This document shows, piece after piece, positions 1 through 7,704 of a DNA stretch of 48,744 nucleotides. The DNA lies in NCBI GenBank assembly GCA_030746555.1, contig JASLMK010000109.1, positions 1 through 48,744 on the forward strand, given 5' to 3'. A model generated the notes under the pieces. It ran no database searches. It saw nothing but the letters and a program-made list of their open reading frames with translations, and was not told where the DNA came from. The DNA comes from Planctomycetota bacterium. GTDB taxonomy: Bacteria; Planctomycetota; UBA1135; GCA-002686595. Position numbers and translations under genes: made by a program. Each line of letters begins with the position of its first letter. Positions within the stretch are counted from its first letter, which is position 1.

Positions 1-403
1 CGAGGCGGAAGGAGGCCCGATCGGACGGGGGGCGCTGCGGCTCGGGCGAAAGCTCGAGCACGAGGGTACGCGGCGTCTTGGCGGCGAGCCTCTCCTCGAC
101 CCAGTGCACCAACAGCGCGGCGATCCGACCGTCCTCGTCGCGTCGCGCCTCCGCTTGCGCCGGACGCACCTCGCCGTGGGCATCGCGGACCACGGCTGCC
201 CAGGACGGCCCGCTTGTCGCCAGGCGCTCGCCGTCGAAGTGTCTTCCGCCCTCGAGCTCGGCGGTCACCGTCGAGAAGGCGCGATCGTGCTCTCCCGGAT
301 CGATCTCGACCGCAAAGCGTGCGAGTTCCTGGGCCATGGCGCTGCCGGCGCCGAGGACGAGCGAGACGACGCCCAGCCGACAGACCTCCGAGATGCACAC
401 CAT
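1..403 (-). CDS. Secreted protein, 3' end cut off by window (possible DUF6807/PmoA-like N-terminus)
   Basis: The reverse strand reads open from an ATG at 403 to the window edge, giving 134 residues without a stop. Residues 1-25 form a signal peptide (hydrophobic LGVVSLVLGAG, then an SAMAQE-type cleavage site). The mature part begins with FAVEIDPGEHDRAFSTV, which resembles the short beta-strand module at the start of some planctomycete DUF6807 (PmoA-like) proteins; this link is weak because the diagnostic HPHHRS region would lie outside the window. The start is supported by a TACACT hexamer seven bases upstream. It diverges from yciB. Function is otherwise unknown. Confidence 0.6.
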   Translation of the reverse strand, partial: MVCISEVCRLGVVSLVLGAGSAMAQELARFAVEIDPGEHDRAFSTVTAELEGGRHFDGERLATSGPSWAAVVRDAHGEVRPAQAEARRDEDGRIAALLVHWVEERLAAKTPRTLVLELSPEPQRPPSDRASFRL

Positions 404-410
404 GGCCGAG

Positions 411-420
411 AGTGTAGTCT
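411..420. promoter_or_regulatory. Overlapping divergent -10 elements
   Basis: AGTGTAGTCT carries TACACT on the minus strand (416 to 411) and TAGTCT on the plus strand (415-420), sharing the central TA. Each hexamer lies 7 nt from a start codon (403 minus, 428 plus), so both transcripts would be leaderless. No clear -35 is seen on either side. Assignment is by pattern only. Confidence 0.55.
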
Positions 421-427
421 ACGCAGG

Positions 428-1024
428 ATGACCGAGAGCACCCCCAGACAGGCCTCGCCCGCGGCCAAGATCCTGATCGAAGTCGGCCCGCTGCTGGTGT
501 TCTTCCTCACCAACGCCAGAGTGGGGATCTACGCGGCGACGGCAGCGTTCATGGCGGCCATCGTCCTCTCCCTGGCCACCTCCTGGGTTCTGGAGCGCCG
601 CCTGCCCACCATGCCTCTGGTGACGGCGGGGTTCGTCCTGGTCTTCGGCACCCTGACCCTCGTCCTCGCCGACGAGTTGTTCATCAAGCTCAAGCCCACG
701 GTCGTGAACGTCCTGTTCGCCGCGATCCTGTTCGGCGGCCTGGCGAGGGGCCGCGCGCTCCTCAGGCCGTTGCTCGAGAGCAGCGTGAAGCTCGACGAGA
801 GGGGCTGGCGAACCCTGACCGCTCGCTGGGCCAGCTTCTTCGTGTTCCTGGCGATCGCGAACGAGGTGGTCTGGCGCAACACCTCGACCGACACTTGGGT
901 GAGCTTCAAGGTCTTCGGGATCCTGCCGCTGACGCTGGTCTTCACCATGACCCAGCTGCCCCTGATCCGTCGGCACGAGCTGGGCGAAGAGGAGGCCGGG
1001 GCGCCGGCCACCGACACAGACTGA
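428..1024 (+). CDS. yciB: YciB / intracellular septation protein A family
   Basis: A 198-residue polytopic inner-membrane protein. It follows the YciB family along its length: an N-terminal ILIEVGPLLVFF segment, YAATAAFMAAIVL, a TAGFVLVFGTLTLVLADELFIKLKPTVV block (E. coli: FGGLTL..DEFIKWKVTV), and a C-terminal WVSFKVFGILPLTLVFT helix. About five membrane segments are visible and the length is usual. In E. coli the protein affects cell-envelope synthesis and septation; its molecular role is not settled. The ATG at 428 is preferred over longer readings because homology begins there and a TAGTCT hexamer precedes it by 7 nt. It is apparently monocistronic, diverging from the gene at 403. Confidence 0.88.
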   Translation: MTESTPRQASPAAKILIEVGPLLVFFLTNARVGIYAATAAFMAAIVLSLATSWVLERRLPTMPLVTAGFVLVFGTLTLVLADELFIKLKPTVVNVLFAAILFGGLARGRALLRPLLESSVKLDERGWRTLTARWASFFVFLAIANEVVWRNTSTDTWVSFKVFGILPLTLVFTMTQLPLIRRHELGEEEAGAPATDTD

Positions 1025-1080
1025 ACCCGCCCCCGCCGTGCCCCCCGCGGCCGAAGGCCCAGCGGCACGGCCGGAACGAG

Positions 1081-1086
1081 TAGACT
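1081..1086 (+). promoter_or_regulatory. Putative -10 (TAGACT) of the phosphonate operon
   Basis: TAGACT sits 8 nt before the GTG at 1095, inside the 70-nt gap after yciB. No Shine-Dalgarno separates it from the GTG, consistent with a leaderless operon mRNA. A convincing -35 is not visible. Confidence 0.45.
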
Positions 1087-1094
1087 GCTCGCCG

Positions 1095-2195
1095 GTGGGA
1101 CGATCCTGCAAAGCCGCGGTGTTTCACGGGCCGGGCGAGGCCCTGACGATCGAGGAGTTTCCGCTCCCCAAGCTGCGCGACGGCGAGGCTTTGGTGCGCG
1201 TCAGCCTGTGTACGATCTGCGGCAGCGACCTGCACACCTTCACGGGTCGACGCTCGACACCCTGCCCCACGATCCTCGGCCACGAGATCATCGGCCGCAT
1301 CGCCGACCTGCCGCCCGGCGAGCCCCTGACCGACCTACGAGGGCGCGTGCTCACCGTCGGCGACCGGGTGACCTGGACCGTCGCGGCCTCGTGCGGCGAG
1401 TGCTTCTTCTGCGGCAGTGGCTTCCCGCAGAAGTGCGACGAGCTCTTCAAGTACGGTCACGAGCGCATCGCGCCGGGCCACGCCCTCTGCGGGGGCATGG
1501 CCGAGTTCTGCCACCTCTCGGCCGGTACCGGGATCCTGGTCGTGCCCGACCACCTCTCCGACGAGGCGGCCTGCCCGGTGAGTTGCGCCACCGCGACGGT
1601 GGCCGCCGCCGTGGACTCCGTGCCGCCCCTAAGCGACGGGATCGTGCTCATCCAGGGAGCGGGCATGCTCGGCTTGACCGCCGCCGCCATGGCTCGCTCG
1701 CTCGAGGCGGCGCACGTCGTCGTGGCCGACATCGACCCACGGCGCCTCGAGCGCGCCGGGGAGTTCGGAGCGACCGACACCGTGGACGCGTCGGCAGGCG
1801 CCGGTGAGCTCTCCCGAGCCATCGGCGAGCTGTCGGCGGACCGCGGCGCAGACGTGATCTTCGAGCTCAGCGGCTCCGTCGCCGCCATCGAGTCCGGCCT
1901 CGACTGCCTGCGCATCGGCGGGACCTACCTGTGGGCCGGAGCCGTGACGCCCTCGGCGCCCCTCGCCCTCGCGCCCGAGCGCCTCGTCCGCAACTTGTGG
2001 ACCCTGCGCGGCGTCCACAATTACACGCACCGCGACCTCGACGCCGCCCTGTCCTTCCTGTCCGAGCGGGGTGCCGAGTTCCCCTTCGAGAGCCTCGTCG
2101 AGGACGTCTACCCGCTCTGTGAGGCGCAGGCGGCCCTGGAACGGGCGGGGGCCTGCGGAGCGCTGCGCCTGGGCCTGCGCGTGGAGTCGGAGTGA
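1095..2195 (+). CDS. Zinc-binding alcohol dehydrogenase, phosphonate-catabolism-associated type
   Basis: A 366-residue MDR-family NAD(P)-dependent dehydrogenase. The N-terminal GroES-like domain has the catalytic zinc site (LCTICGSDLHTF, then LGHEIIGRI) and a cysteine cluster for the structural zinc (SCGECFFCGSGFPQKC). The Rossmann part carries VLIQGAGMLGLTA. The FPQKCDELFKYGHE stretch is typical of the subfamily repeatedly found in phosphonate degradation operons (TIGR03366), whose substrate is not established. The start is the GTG at 1095: an ATG at 1038 would add a Pro/Ala-rich non-homologous extension and lie upstream of the TAGACT element. Its stop overlaps the next start (GTGA), implying translational coupling with the hydrolase. 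Confidence 0.87.
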   Translation: MGRSCKAAVFHGPGEALTIEEFPLPKLRDGEALVRVSLCTICGSDLHTFTGRRSTPCPTILGHEIIGRIADLPPGEPLTDLRGRVLTVGDRVTWTVAASCGECFFCGSGFPQKCDELFKYGHERIAPGHALCGGMAEFCHLSAGTGILVVPDHLSDEAACPVSCATATVAAAVDSVPPLSDGIVLIQGAGMLGLTAAAMARSLEAAHVVVADIDPRRLERAGEFGATDTVDASAGAGELSRAIGELSADRGADVIFELSGSVAAIESGLDCLRIGGTYLWAGAVTPSAPLALAPERLVRNLWTLRGVHNYTHRDLDAALSFLSERGAEFPFESLVEDVYPLCEAQAALERAGACGALRLGLRVESE

Positions 2196-3982
2196 GGATC
2201 CCGGTCCTGGCGAACCTGCTCGCCCTCGCGTGTGTCGGAGCCCCGCCCGCGGTCGAGGCGCCGCAGCCCAACGTCATCCTGATCATGACCGACGATCAGG
2301 GGTACGGCGACTTCGGCGTCTTGGGCAACCCCACGATCCGCACGCCGCACCTCGACGCCCTGGCCGCCCAGAGCGCGTGGTTGACGACCTTCTACGTCAG
2401 CCCCGTGTGCGCACCCACGCGCGCCTCCCTGATGACCGGCCGCTACAACTACCGCACGCGCGCCATCGACACCTACATCGGGCGGGCGATGATGGAGCCT
2501 GAGGAGGTCACGATCGCGGAGCTCTTGGGCGAGGCGGGCTGGGCGACGGGGATCTTCGGGAAGTGGCACCTGGGCGACTGCTACCCCATGCGCGCGGTCG
2601 ACCAGGGGTTCGAGCGCTCCCTCGTCCACCGGGGAGGCGGCATCGGCCAGCCTTCCGATCCTCCCGAGGGCGAGCGCAAGTACACCGACGCGGTGCTCTT
2701 CGAGGACGGCCGCGAGGTACAGACGGAGGGCTACTGCACCGACGTCTACTTCGACGCCGCCATGGAGTGGCTCGAAGGGGCCCACGAGGCGGGCCGGCCC
2801 TTCTTCGCCTACATCGCGCCCAACGCGCCGCACGGACCGTTCCACGACGTACCCGAGGAGCTCTACCGGGAGTACCTCGCAGAGGATCTCTCCAACGCGG
2901 CGGCGCCGCACGCGGCGGGCCATCCGCTCCCCGAGCACAACGACGAGGATCGCCGCGCGCGCATCTTCGCCATGATCACCAACATCGACCAGAACGTCGG
3001 GCGGCTCTGCGCGCGCCTGGACGAGCTGGATCTGGCCGAGGACACCCTCGTCCTGTTCCTGGTGGACAACGGCCCCAACGAGCGGCGCTACACCGCGAAC
3101 CTGCGCGGCAACAAGGGCTCGGTCTACGAGGGGGGCGTCCGCTCGCCCCTGTTCGCCCGCTGGCCGGGACGGCTCGAGGCGGGCAACCGTTCGGACCGGA
3201 TCTCCGCGCACATCGACGTCCTGCCGACGATTCTGGAGGCGTGCTCGGTAACGCCGCCCGAGGATCTGCACCTCGACGGTCGGAGCTTCCTGCCCTGTCT
3301 CGAGGGCATGCCGGCCCCCGAGGCAGAGCGGGCGCTCGTCATCCAGGCCCACCGCGGGGACGCGCCCGTGCTGTACCACCACTTCTTCCTGCGCCAGGGC
3401 CGCTGGAAGCTCGTGGCCGCGACCGGTTTCGGGCGGGAGACGTTGCCCGCCCAGCCGCGCCTGGAGCTCTTCGACCTGGAGGCCGACCCCTTCGAGCTGC
3501 ACGATTTGGCCCCGGAGCACCCAGGCGTCGTCGAGCGCCTGTCGCTGGCCTATGAGCGTTGGTTCGAGGACGTCGGCAGCACGCGGGAGGACAACTACGC
3601 CCCGCCCCCGATCCACATCGGGAACGCGCGCGCCGATCCGGTGGTCCTCACGCGGCAGGACTGGCGCCGGATCGGCGGGGGCGGCGGCTGGGGGAAGGAC
3701 GCCCTGGGAAACTGGGAAGTCCTCGTCGCCCGCCCGGGGCGATTCACCGTCGAGGCGCGCTTCAACGAGACCGCGGAAGCCGGGACGATCGAGCTCTCCG
3801 TCGCCGGGGAAACGAGGCGCGCAGCGCTCGCGCGTGGCGCGCGCTCCTGGACGGTGGAGGATCTCGTCTTGCCGGCCGGGCCGGCTCGCCTGGCGGTGAG
3901 CCTCTCCTACAATGACCGCACCGTCGGCCCGCACCAGGTGGTGGTGCACTTCGAAGCCGACGAACCCGTCTCCCCCCGATGA
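2192..3982 (+). CDS. Exported sulfatase-fold hydrolase (sulfatase or phosphonate monoester hydrolase)
   Basis: A 596-residue member of the sulfatase/alkaline phosphatase superfamily. A short signal peptide covers residues 1-20. Metal-binding MTDDQGYGD follows (D34, D35), then the formylglycine motif C73-A-P-T-R with the downstream MTGRY, the GKWHLG motif, and a DNGPN metal site. Residues from about 460 form a C-terminal beta-sandwich seen in many planctomycete sulfatases. The CxPxR motif predicts maturation by a formylglycine-generating enzyme, not present here. The gene overlaps the ADH stop (GTGA) and is 7 nt from phnY. Because formylglycine phosphonate monoester hydrolases share this fold, the operon context makes ester-bound phosphonates a plausible substrate; sequence alone does not decide. 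Confidence 0.85.
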   Translation: MRIPVLANLLALACVGAPPAVEAPQPNVILIMTDDQGYGDFGVLGNPTIRTPHLDALAAQSAWLTTFYVSPVCAPTRASLMTGRYNYRTRAIDTYIGRAMMEPEEVTIAELLGEAGWATGIFGKWHLGDCYPMRAVDQGFERSLVHRGGGIGQPSDPPEGERKYTDAVLFEDGREVQTEGYCTDVYFDAAMEWLEGAHEAGRPFFAYIAPNAPHGPFHDVPEELYREYLAEDLSNAAAPHAAGHPLPEHNDEDRRARIFAMITNIDQNVGRLCARLDELDLAEDTLVLFLVDNGPNERRYTANLRGNKGSVYEGGVRSPLFARWPGRLEAGNRSDRISAHIDVLPTILEACSVTPPEDLHLDGRSFLPCLEGMPAPEAERALVIQAHRGDAPVLYHHFFLRQGRWKLVAATGFGRETLPAQPRLELFDLEADPFELHDLAPEHPGVVERLSLAYERWFEDVGSTREDNYAPPPIHIGNARADPVVLTRQDWRRIGGGGGWGKDALGNWEVLVARPGRFTVEARFNETAEAGTIELSVAGETRRAALARGARSWTVEDLVLPAGPARLAVSLSYNDRTVGPHQVVVHFEADEPVSPR

Positions 3983-3989
3983 GCCGCCC

Positions 3990-5432
3990 ATGAATCCCGG
4001 TGTTCCGACCTTGAAGAGCCTCGATCTCCCGGCGCTGATCGCCGGCCGCGAGGTCCGAACGAACGAGCGACTCGAGGTCCACTACCCCTTCACCGGCGAG
4101 GTCGCCGGGACGGTCTCCCTAGCCGGGCCGGACGAGCTCGAGGAGGCGCTCGCCGCCGCGTGGCGGGGCGGGGACCCCCTCTCCAGGCACGAGCGCCACG
4201 CGATCCTCGAGCGCGCGCGCGCCCTGCTCGGCGAGCGGGCGGACGAGTTCGCCGAGCTGATCCTGGCCGAGACCGGTCTGTGCGCGTTCGAGACGCGCTA
4301 CGAGGTCGGCCGCTCCCAGGACGTCCTGCAGTTCGCCGCCATCGCGGCGCTGGAGGACGACGGCGGGGCCTTCGCCTGCGACATCTCCCCCAACGGCCAG
4401 GCGCGGCGCATCTTCACCCTGCGCGAGCCCCTGAGGAGCGTGGCTGCGATCACGCCCTTCAACCACCCGCTCAACCAGGTGACCCACAAGATCGCTCCGG
4501 CCGTCGCAGCGGGCGCTCCAGCGATCCTCAAGCCCTCGGAGAAGACGCCCCTGGTGGCGGTGCGATTCGCCGAGCTGCTCTACGAGGCGGGCCTGCCCGG
4601 CTGGATGCTGAGCTGCCTGGTCGGACCGATCGAAGAGGTCGTCGAGCCGCTCATCGCCGACGAGCGCATCGAGCTGGTGAGCTTCACCGGCAGCGCGGCC
4701 ATCGGCAAGCGGATCGCCCGCACCGCCGGCTACAAGAAGCTCTGTCTGGAGCTGGGCGGCAACTCACCCTTGATCGTGCTCGCCGACGCCGACTTGGATC
4801 TGGCGGTCACCCTGGCGGCGGAGGGCTGCTACCGCAACTCGGGCCAGCGCTGCACGGCCGTGAAGCGTCTGCTGGTGGCCGAGGGCATCCTCGAGGAGTT
4901 CACCGAGCGGCTCGTCGCGCGCACGGCGGAGTACGTCTGCGGCGACCCCGCCGACCCGAACACGCGCGTCGGCACGGTCATCGACGAGGCGGCCGCGATA
5001 CGCCTGGCGGCGGTGACCGACAAGGCCGTGGCCGAGGGCGCGCGCGTGCTCTGCGGCGGTCGGCGTGAGGGCGCCCTCCTCCAACCGACCGTCATCGCCG
5101 ACGTCCCGCGCACGGCCGAGATGGTCGTCGAGGAGTCCTTCGGCCCCCTGGCCCCGATCATGGCGGTGCGCGACGTGGACGACGCCATCGAGCTCGCCAA
5201 CGCGACGGCGTACGGGCTCTCCAGTGGCATCGTCACCAACGACCTCGACGCGGCCCTGAAGGCCGTCCGCTCGATCCGCACGGGCACCGTCAACGTCAAC
5301 CAGGTCCCCGGCTTTCGCATCGAGCGTTCGCCCTTCGGCGGCGTGAAGGACTCGGGGCTGGGCATCAAGGAGGGCGTGATCGAGTCGATGAAGACGATGA
5401 GCAACGTCAAGACCTTCTCCCTGCCCTGGTGA
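3990..5432 (+). CDS. phnY: Phosphonoacetaldehyde dehydrogenase (PhnY-type ALDH)
   Basis: A 480-residue aldehyde dehydrogenase predicted to oxidise phosphonoacetaldehyde to phosphonoacetate with NAD+. Visible landmarks are the cofactor region ITPFNHPLNQV, KPSEKTP, the SFTGSAAIG turn, the general-base glutamate E254 in LELGGNSP, and the nucleophile C288 in NSGQRCTAVKR, followed by EESFGPLAPIM and the C-terminal PFGGVKDSGLG. The Arg beside the catalytic Cys and the GQRCTAVKR context are as in phosphonate-type enzymes. The ATG at 3990 is chosen because the open frame upstream overlaps the sulfatase and lacks homology. The stop overlaps phnW, and pairing with a 2-AEP transaminase strongly supports the substrate. 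Confidence 0.9.
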   Translation: MNPGVPTLKSLDLPALIAGREVRTNERLEVHYPFTGEVAGTVSLAGPDELEEALAAAWRGGDPLSRHERHAILERARALLGERADEFAELILAETGLCAFETRYEVGRSQDVLQFAAIAALEDDGGAFACDISPNGQARRIFTLREPLRSVAAITPFNHPLNQVTHKIAPAVAAGAPAILKPSEKTPLVAVRFAELLYEAGLPGWMLSCLVGPIEEVVEPLIADERIELVSFTGSAAIGKRIARTAGYKKLCLELGGNSPLIVLADADLDLAVTLAAEGCYRNSGQRCTAVKRLLVAEGILEEFTERLVARTAEYVCGDPADPNTRVGTVIDEAAAIRLAAVTDKAVAEGARVLCGGRREGALLQPTVIADVPRTAEMVVEESFGPLAPIMAVRDVDDAIELANATAYGLSSGIVTNDLDAALKAVRSIRTGTVNVNQVPGFRIERSPFGGVKDSGLGIKEGVIESMKTMSNVKTFSLPW

Positions 5433-6574
5433 GCACCGACATGCGCGAGGACAAGCCGCTGTTCACTCCCGGACCGCTCACGACCAGCGAGGGGGTGAAG
5501 CGGGCCATGCTGCGGGACGTCGGCTCGCGGGACAGCGCGTTCATCGACACGATCGCGCGCATCCGCACGGGCTTGTTGGAGCTGGCCGGCGTCTCCCAGG
5601 CCGACGGCTGGGAGGCGGTCTTGATGCAGGGCAGCGGGACCTTCGGCATCGAGGCGGTGATCTCCTCGGCGCTGCCGGCCGAAGGCGCCCTGCTGGTCGC
5701 CCGAAACGGCGCCTACGGAGCCCGCATCGCCGCCATCGCCGCCGTCCACGGCATCGAGGTCGTCGACGTCGCGGGCCCCGAGAACAGGCCCTGCGACCCG
5801 GCCGAGATCGAGCGCGCCCTCGCAGCCTCACCGCACGTCACCCACGTCGCCCTCGTCCACTGCGAGACGACGACGGGGATCTTCAACCCCGTCGCAGAGG
5901 TGGGCGCCGCGGCGCGACGCCACGGAGCGCGGCTGATCCTCGACTCCATGAGCGCCTTCGGCTCGGTGGAGCTCGACCTTGCCGCGTGCGCCGTCGACTT
6001 CCTCGTCTCCTCCGCCAACAAGTGCATCGAAGGCGTCCCGGGCTTCTCCTTCGCCCTCGCGCGCGGCGACGCCATCGCGGAGAGCGAGGGACGGGCCAGG
6101 ACCTTCAGCCTCGACCTCTTCGCTCAGTGGCGCGGTCTGGAGCGCGACGGGCAGTTCCGGTTCACGCCGCCCACCCATGCGATCCTCGCCTTCGAGCAGG
6201 CCCTCGCCGAGCTCGCGGCCGAGGGCGGCGTCGCCGGTCGCGGCGAGCGCTACCACCGCAACCGTGACCGCCTCGTCGAGGGCATGCGCGCCCTGGGCTT
6301 CCGCGAGTACCTGCCCGATGCGCTCCAGGGGCACGTCATCACCTCTTTCCGCTACCCCGAGGGGGACCGCTTCGACTTCGAGGAGTTCTACGACCGCCTG
6401 AACGCGCGGGGCTTCGTCATCTATCCCGGCAAGGTGACCGACGCCGAGTGCTTCCGCATCGGCAGCATCGGCCGGTTGTTCGAGGCCGACGTGGACGGGC
6501 TCCTGGCGGCGATCGAGGCGGTGCTTGGTGAGATGGAGCTCGACCTTCGAGCGACCACCGAGGGAGTGCAGTGA
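5429..6574 (+). CDS. phnW: 2-aminoethylphosphonate-pyruvate transaminase
   Basis: A 381-residue class-V PLP aminotransferase that follows PhnW closely: FTPGPLTTSEGVKRAML near the start, VLMQGSGTFGIEAV, NGAYGARI, HCETTTGIFNPV, the PLP lysine K198 in SSANKCIEGVPGF, SLDLFAQW, PPTHAILAFEQAL, and a C-terminal FVIYPGKVTDAECFRIGSIG. It transfers the amino group of 2-AEP to pyruvate, giving phosphonoacetaldehyde and alanine. The GTG at 5429 overlaps the phnY stop; an ATG at 5441 is an alternative start. The adjacent dehydrogenase, rather than a phosphonatase, directs the product towards phosphonoacetate and thus to the phnA product encoded at 16075-17322. Confidence 0.93.
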   Translation: MSTDMREDKPLFTPGPLTTSEGVKRAMLRDVGSRDSAFIDTIARIRTGLLELAGVSQADGWEAVLMQGSGTFGIEAVISSALPAEGALLVARNGAYGARIAAIAAVHGIEVVDVAGPENRPCDPAEIERALAASPHVTHVALVHCETTTGIFNPVAEVGAAARRHGARLILDSMSAFGSVELDLAACAVDFLVSSANKCIEGVPGFSFALARGDAIAESEGRARTFSLDLFAQWRGLERDGQFRFTPPTHAILAFEQALAELAAEGGVAGRGERYHRNRDRLVEGMRALGFREYLPDALQGHVITSFRYPEGDRFDFEEFYDRLNARGFVIYPGKVTDAECFRIGSIGRLFEADVDGLLAAIEAVLGEMELDLRATTEGVQ

Positions 6575-7137
6575 GCCAGACCGACCGCCTCTCGTCGCTC
6601 GACCAGCTCTTCGACCTGTTCGCCGAGCGCGGCGAACGCCGGTACTACGGCGAGGAGATCTCCCTTCTCGCCCACTCCCTGCAGGCGGCGCAGATGGGAG
6701 GCCGCGCGGGCGCGCCGCCGGCCCTCGTCGCCGCCGCCCTCCTGCACGACGTTGGCCACATGCTCTGGGAGGACGGCGAGGACTTCACCGAGCGCGGGAT
6801 CGACGATGGCCACGAGGAGATCGGTGCGGTCTGGCTCGCGGGCCTGTTCGGGGAGGCGGTCTGCGAACCGATCCGAAGGCACGTGGACGCCAAGCGCTAC
6901 CTGTGCGCGACCGAGATCGGCTACGGCGAGCGGCTGTCGGCCACCTCCAAGCAGAGCCTCGCCCTCCAGGGAGGGCCGATGAGCCCGGCCGAGGCGAGTG
7001 CCTTCCAAGCCCTGCCGGGAGCCGACGGCGCGCTCGCGCTGCGGCGCTGGGACGAGGCCGCCAAGGTCTGTGGCGCACCGACGCGGGAGCTCCTCGAACA
7101 CAGGACCCTGCTCGAAGCGCTCGTGCATCCGGCCTGA
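6571..7137 (+). CDS. PhnZ-like HD-domain mixed-valent diiron oxygenase, phosphonate-operon type
   Basis: A 188-residue HD-domain protein of the phosphonate-operon HDIG family (TIGR03276/PhnZ). Predicted iron ligands are H35, H59-D60 (LLHDVGH), H81, H104 and D161 (RRWDE), the PhnZ spacing as I recall it. The substrate-gating Tyr/Glu of PhnZ appear as Y26 and E29 in RRYYGEEI, and K108 plus the SATSKQSLALQGGPMS stretch match its phosphonate-binding loop. PhnZ cleaves the C-P bond of (R)-1-hydroxy-2-aminoethylphosphonate to glycine and phosphate with O2. The partner 2-oxoglutarate hydroxylase is not in this window, so the true substrate may differ. The GTG start overlaps the phnW stop. Confidence 0.85.
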   Translation: MSQTDRLSSLDQLFDLFAERGERRYYGEEISLLAHSLQAAQMGGRAGAPPALVAAALLHDVGHMLWEDGEDFTERGIDDGHEEIGAVWLAGLFGEAVCEPIRRHVDAKRYLCATEIGYGERLSATSKQSLALQGGPMSPAEASAFQALPGADGALALRRWDEAAKVCGAPTRELLEHRTLLEALVHPA

Positions 7138-7632
7138 GGGGCGCGCAGGAGACGCGGGCCCTCGCCGGGGCGATCCCGGAACAACGACGGCTTCGGCGGC
7201 CGCCACGTCACAAGGGGAGCGGGCGCGGGCTTCGCCGGCGGCGGAGCGGGCTGCGAGGACTCCTCGGGGCTGGGCGCTTCGCTCATGGCGGACGGCTCGG
7301 CCAGCGTCGCCGCCGACGACCTGGAGTTCGCGGCCCACGACCTGCTCCCCGCCCAGCCCGCCCTGCAGTTCGCGGGCATGGGGCCGGTCAACGGGGGCGC
7401 GGGGATCCCCTTCGGTGACGGCCTGCGCTGTGCCGGCGGATCGGTCGTTCGCCTGGGTGTCCGCACCCCCGACGCCGCGGGCGACGCGACCTGGGGCCCG
7501 GGCCTCGCAGGCCAGGGCGGCTGGAACGCGGGGGACACGCGCTTCTTCCAGGCCTGGTATCGCGGCTCCCTCGGGCCGTGCGGCACGGGGTTCAACCTCT
7601 CCAACGGTTCCCGCACGCTGTTCGTCCCCTGA
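7138..7632 (+). pseudogene. Orphan fragment of the FNLSDGLS-type secretion C-terminal domain
   Basis: The frame is open from the PhnZ-like stop to a TGA at 7632 and from about 7252 encodes one copy of the domain that ends the proteins at 38022-40544 and 46181-47617. Shared landmarks are Cys..SSGLGASL at the start, IPFGDGLRCAGGSVVRL in the middle, GDTRFFQAWYR and a final FNLSNGSRTLFVP. No N-terminal module, signal peptide or Shine-Dalgarno is visible; the first ATG (7285) lies inside the domain and would give 115 aa. It looks like the 3' remnant of a secreted-protein gene left beside the phosphonate operon. The first 100 bases (7138 to about 7250) hold nothing recognisable. Confidence 0.6.
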
Positions 7633-7657
7633 GCCCCGGTCCCGTTCGGGGGCTTTG
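7632..7657 (+). terminator. Possible Rho-independent terminator
   Basis: AGCCCC (7632-7637) pairs with GGGGCT (7649-7654) around an 11-nt loop, followed by a short T run. It lies at the stop of the orphan fragment and ahead of the DegT promoter, so it could end read-through from the phosphonate operon. The stem is short. Confidence 0.4.
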
Positions 7658-7692
7658 CCCGCCGGGGAGCGCCTGTGCGAGCGGCGGCGGGC

Positions 7693-7698
7693 TAGGAT
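7693..7698 (+). promoter_or_regulatory. Putative -10 (TAGGAT) of the DegT gene
   Basis: TAGGAT ends 6 nt before the GTG at 7705, with no Shine-Dalgarno. Same arrangement as at 1081 and 17332; suggests a leaderless mRNA. Confidence 0.45.
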
Positions 7699-7704
7699 GG
7701 CCGC

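Noticed and set aside
2108..3991. A 627-codon open frame on the minus strand opposite the sulfatase gene
   Set aside because: It is a mirror of a gene with clear sulfatase motifs; its translation is rich in Arg/Asp/Val of the kind produced by antisense G+C-rich codons and has no recognisable domain.
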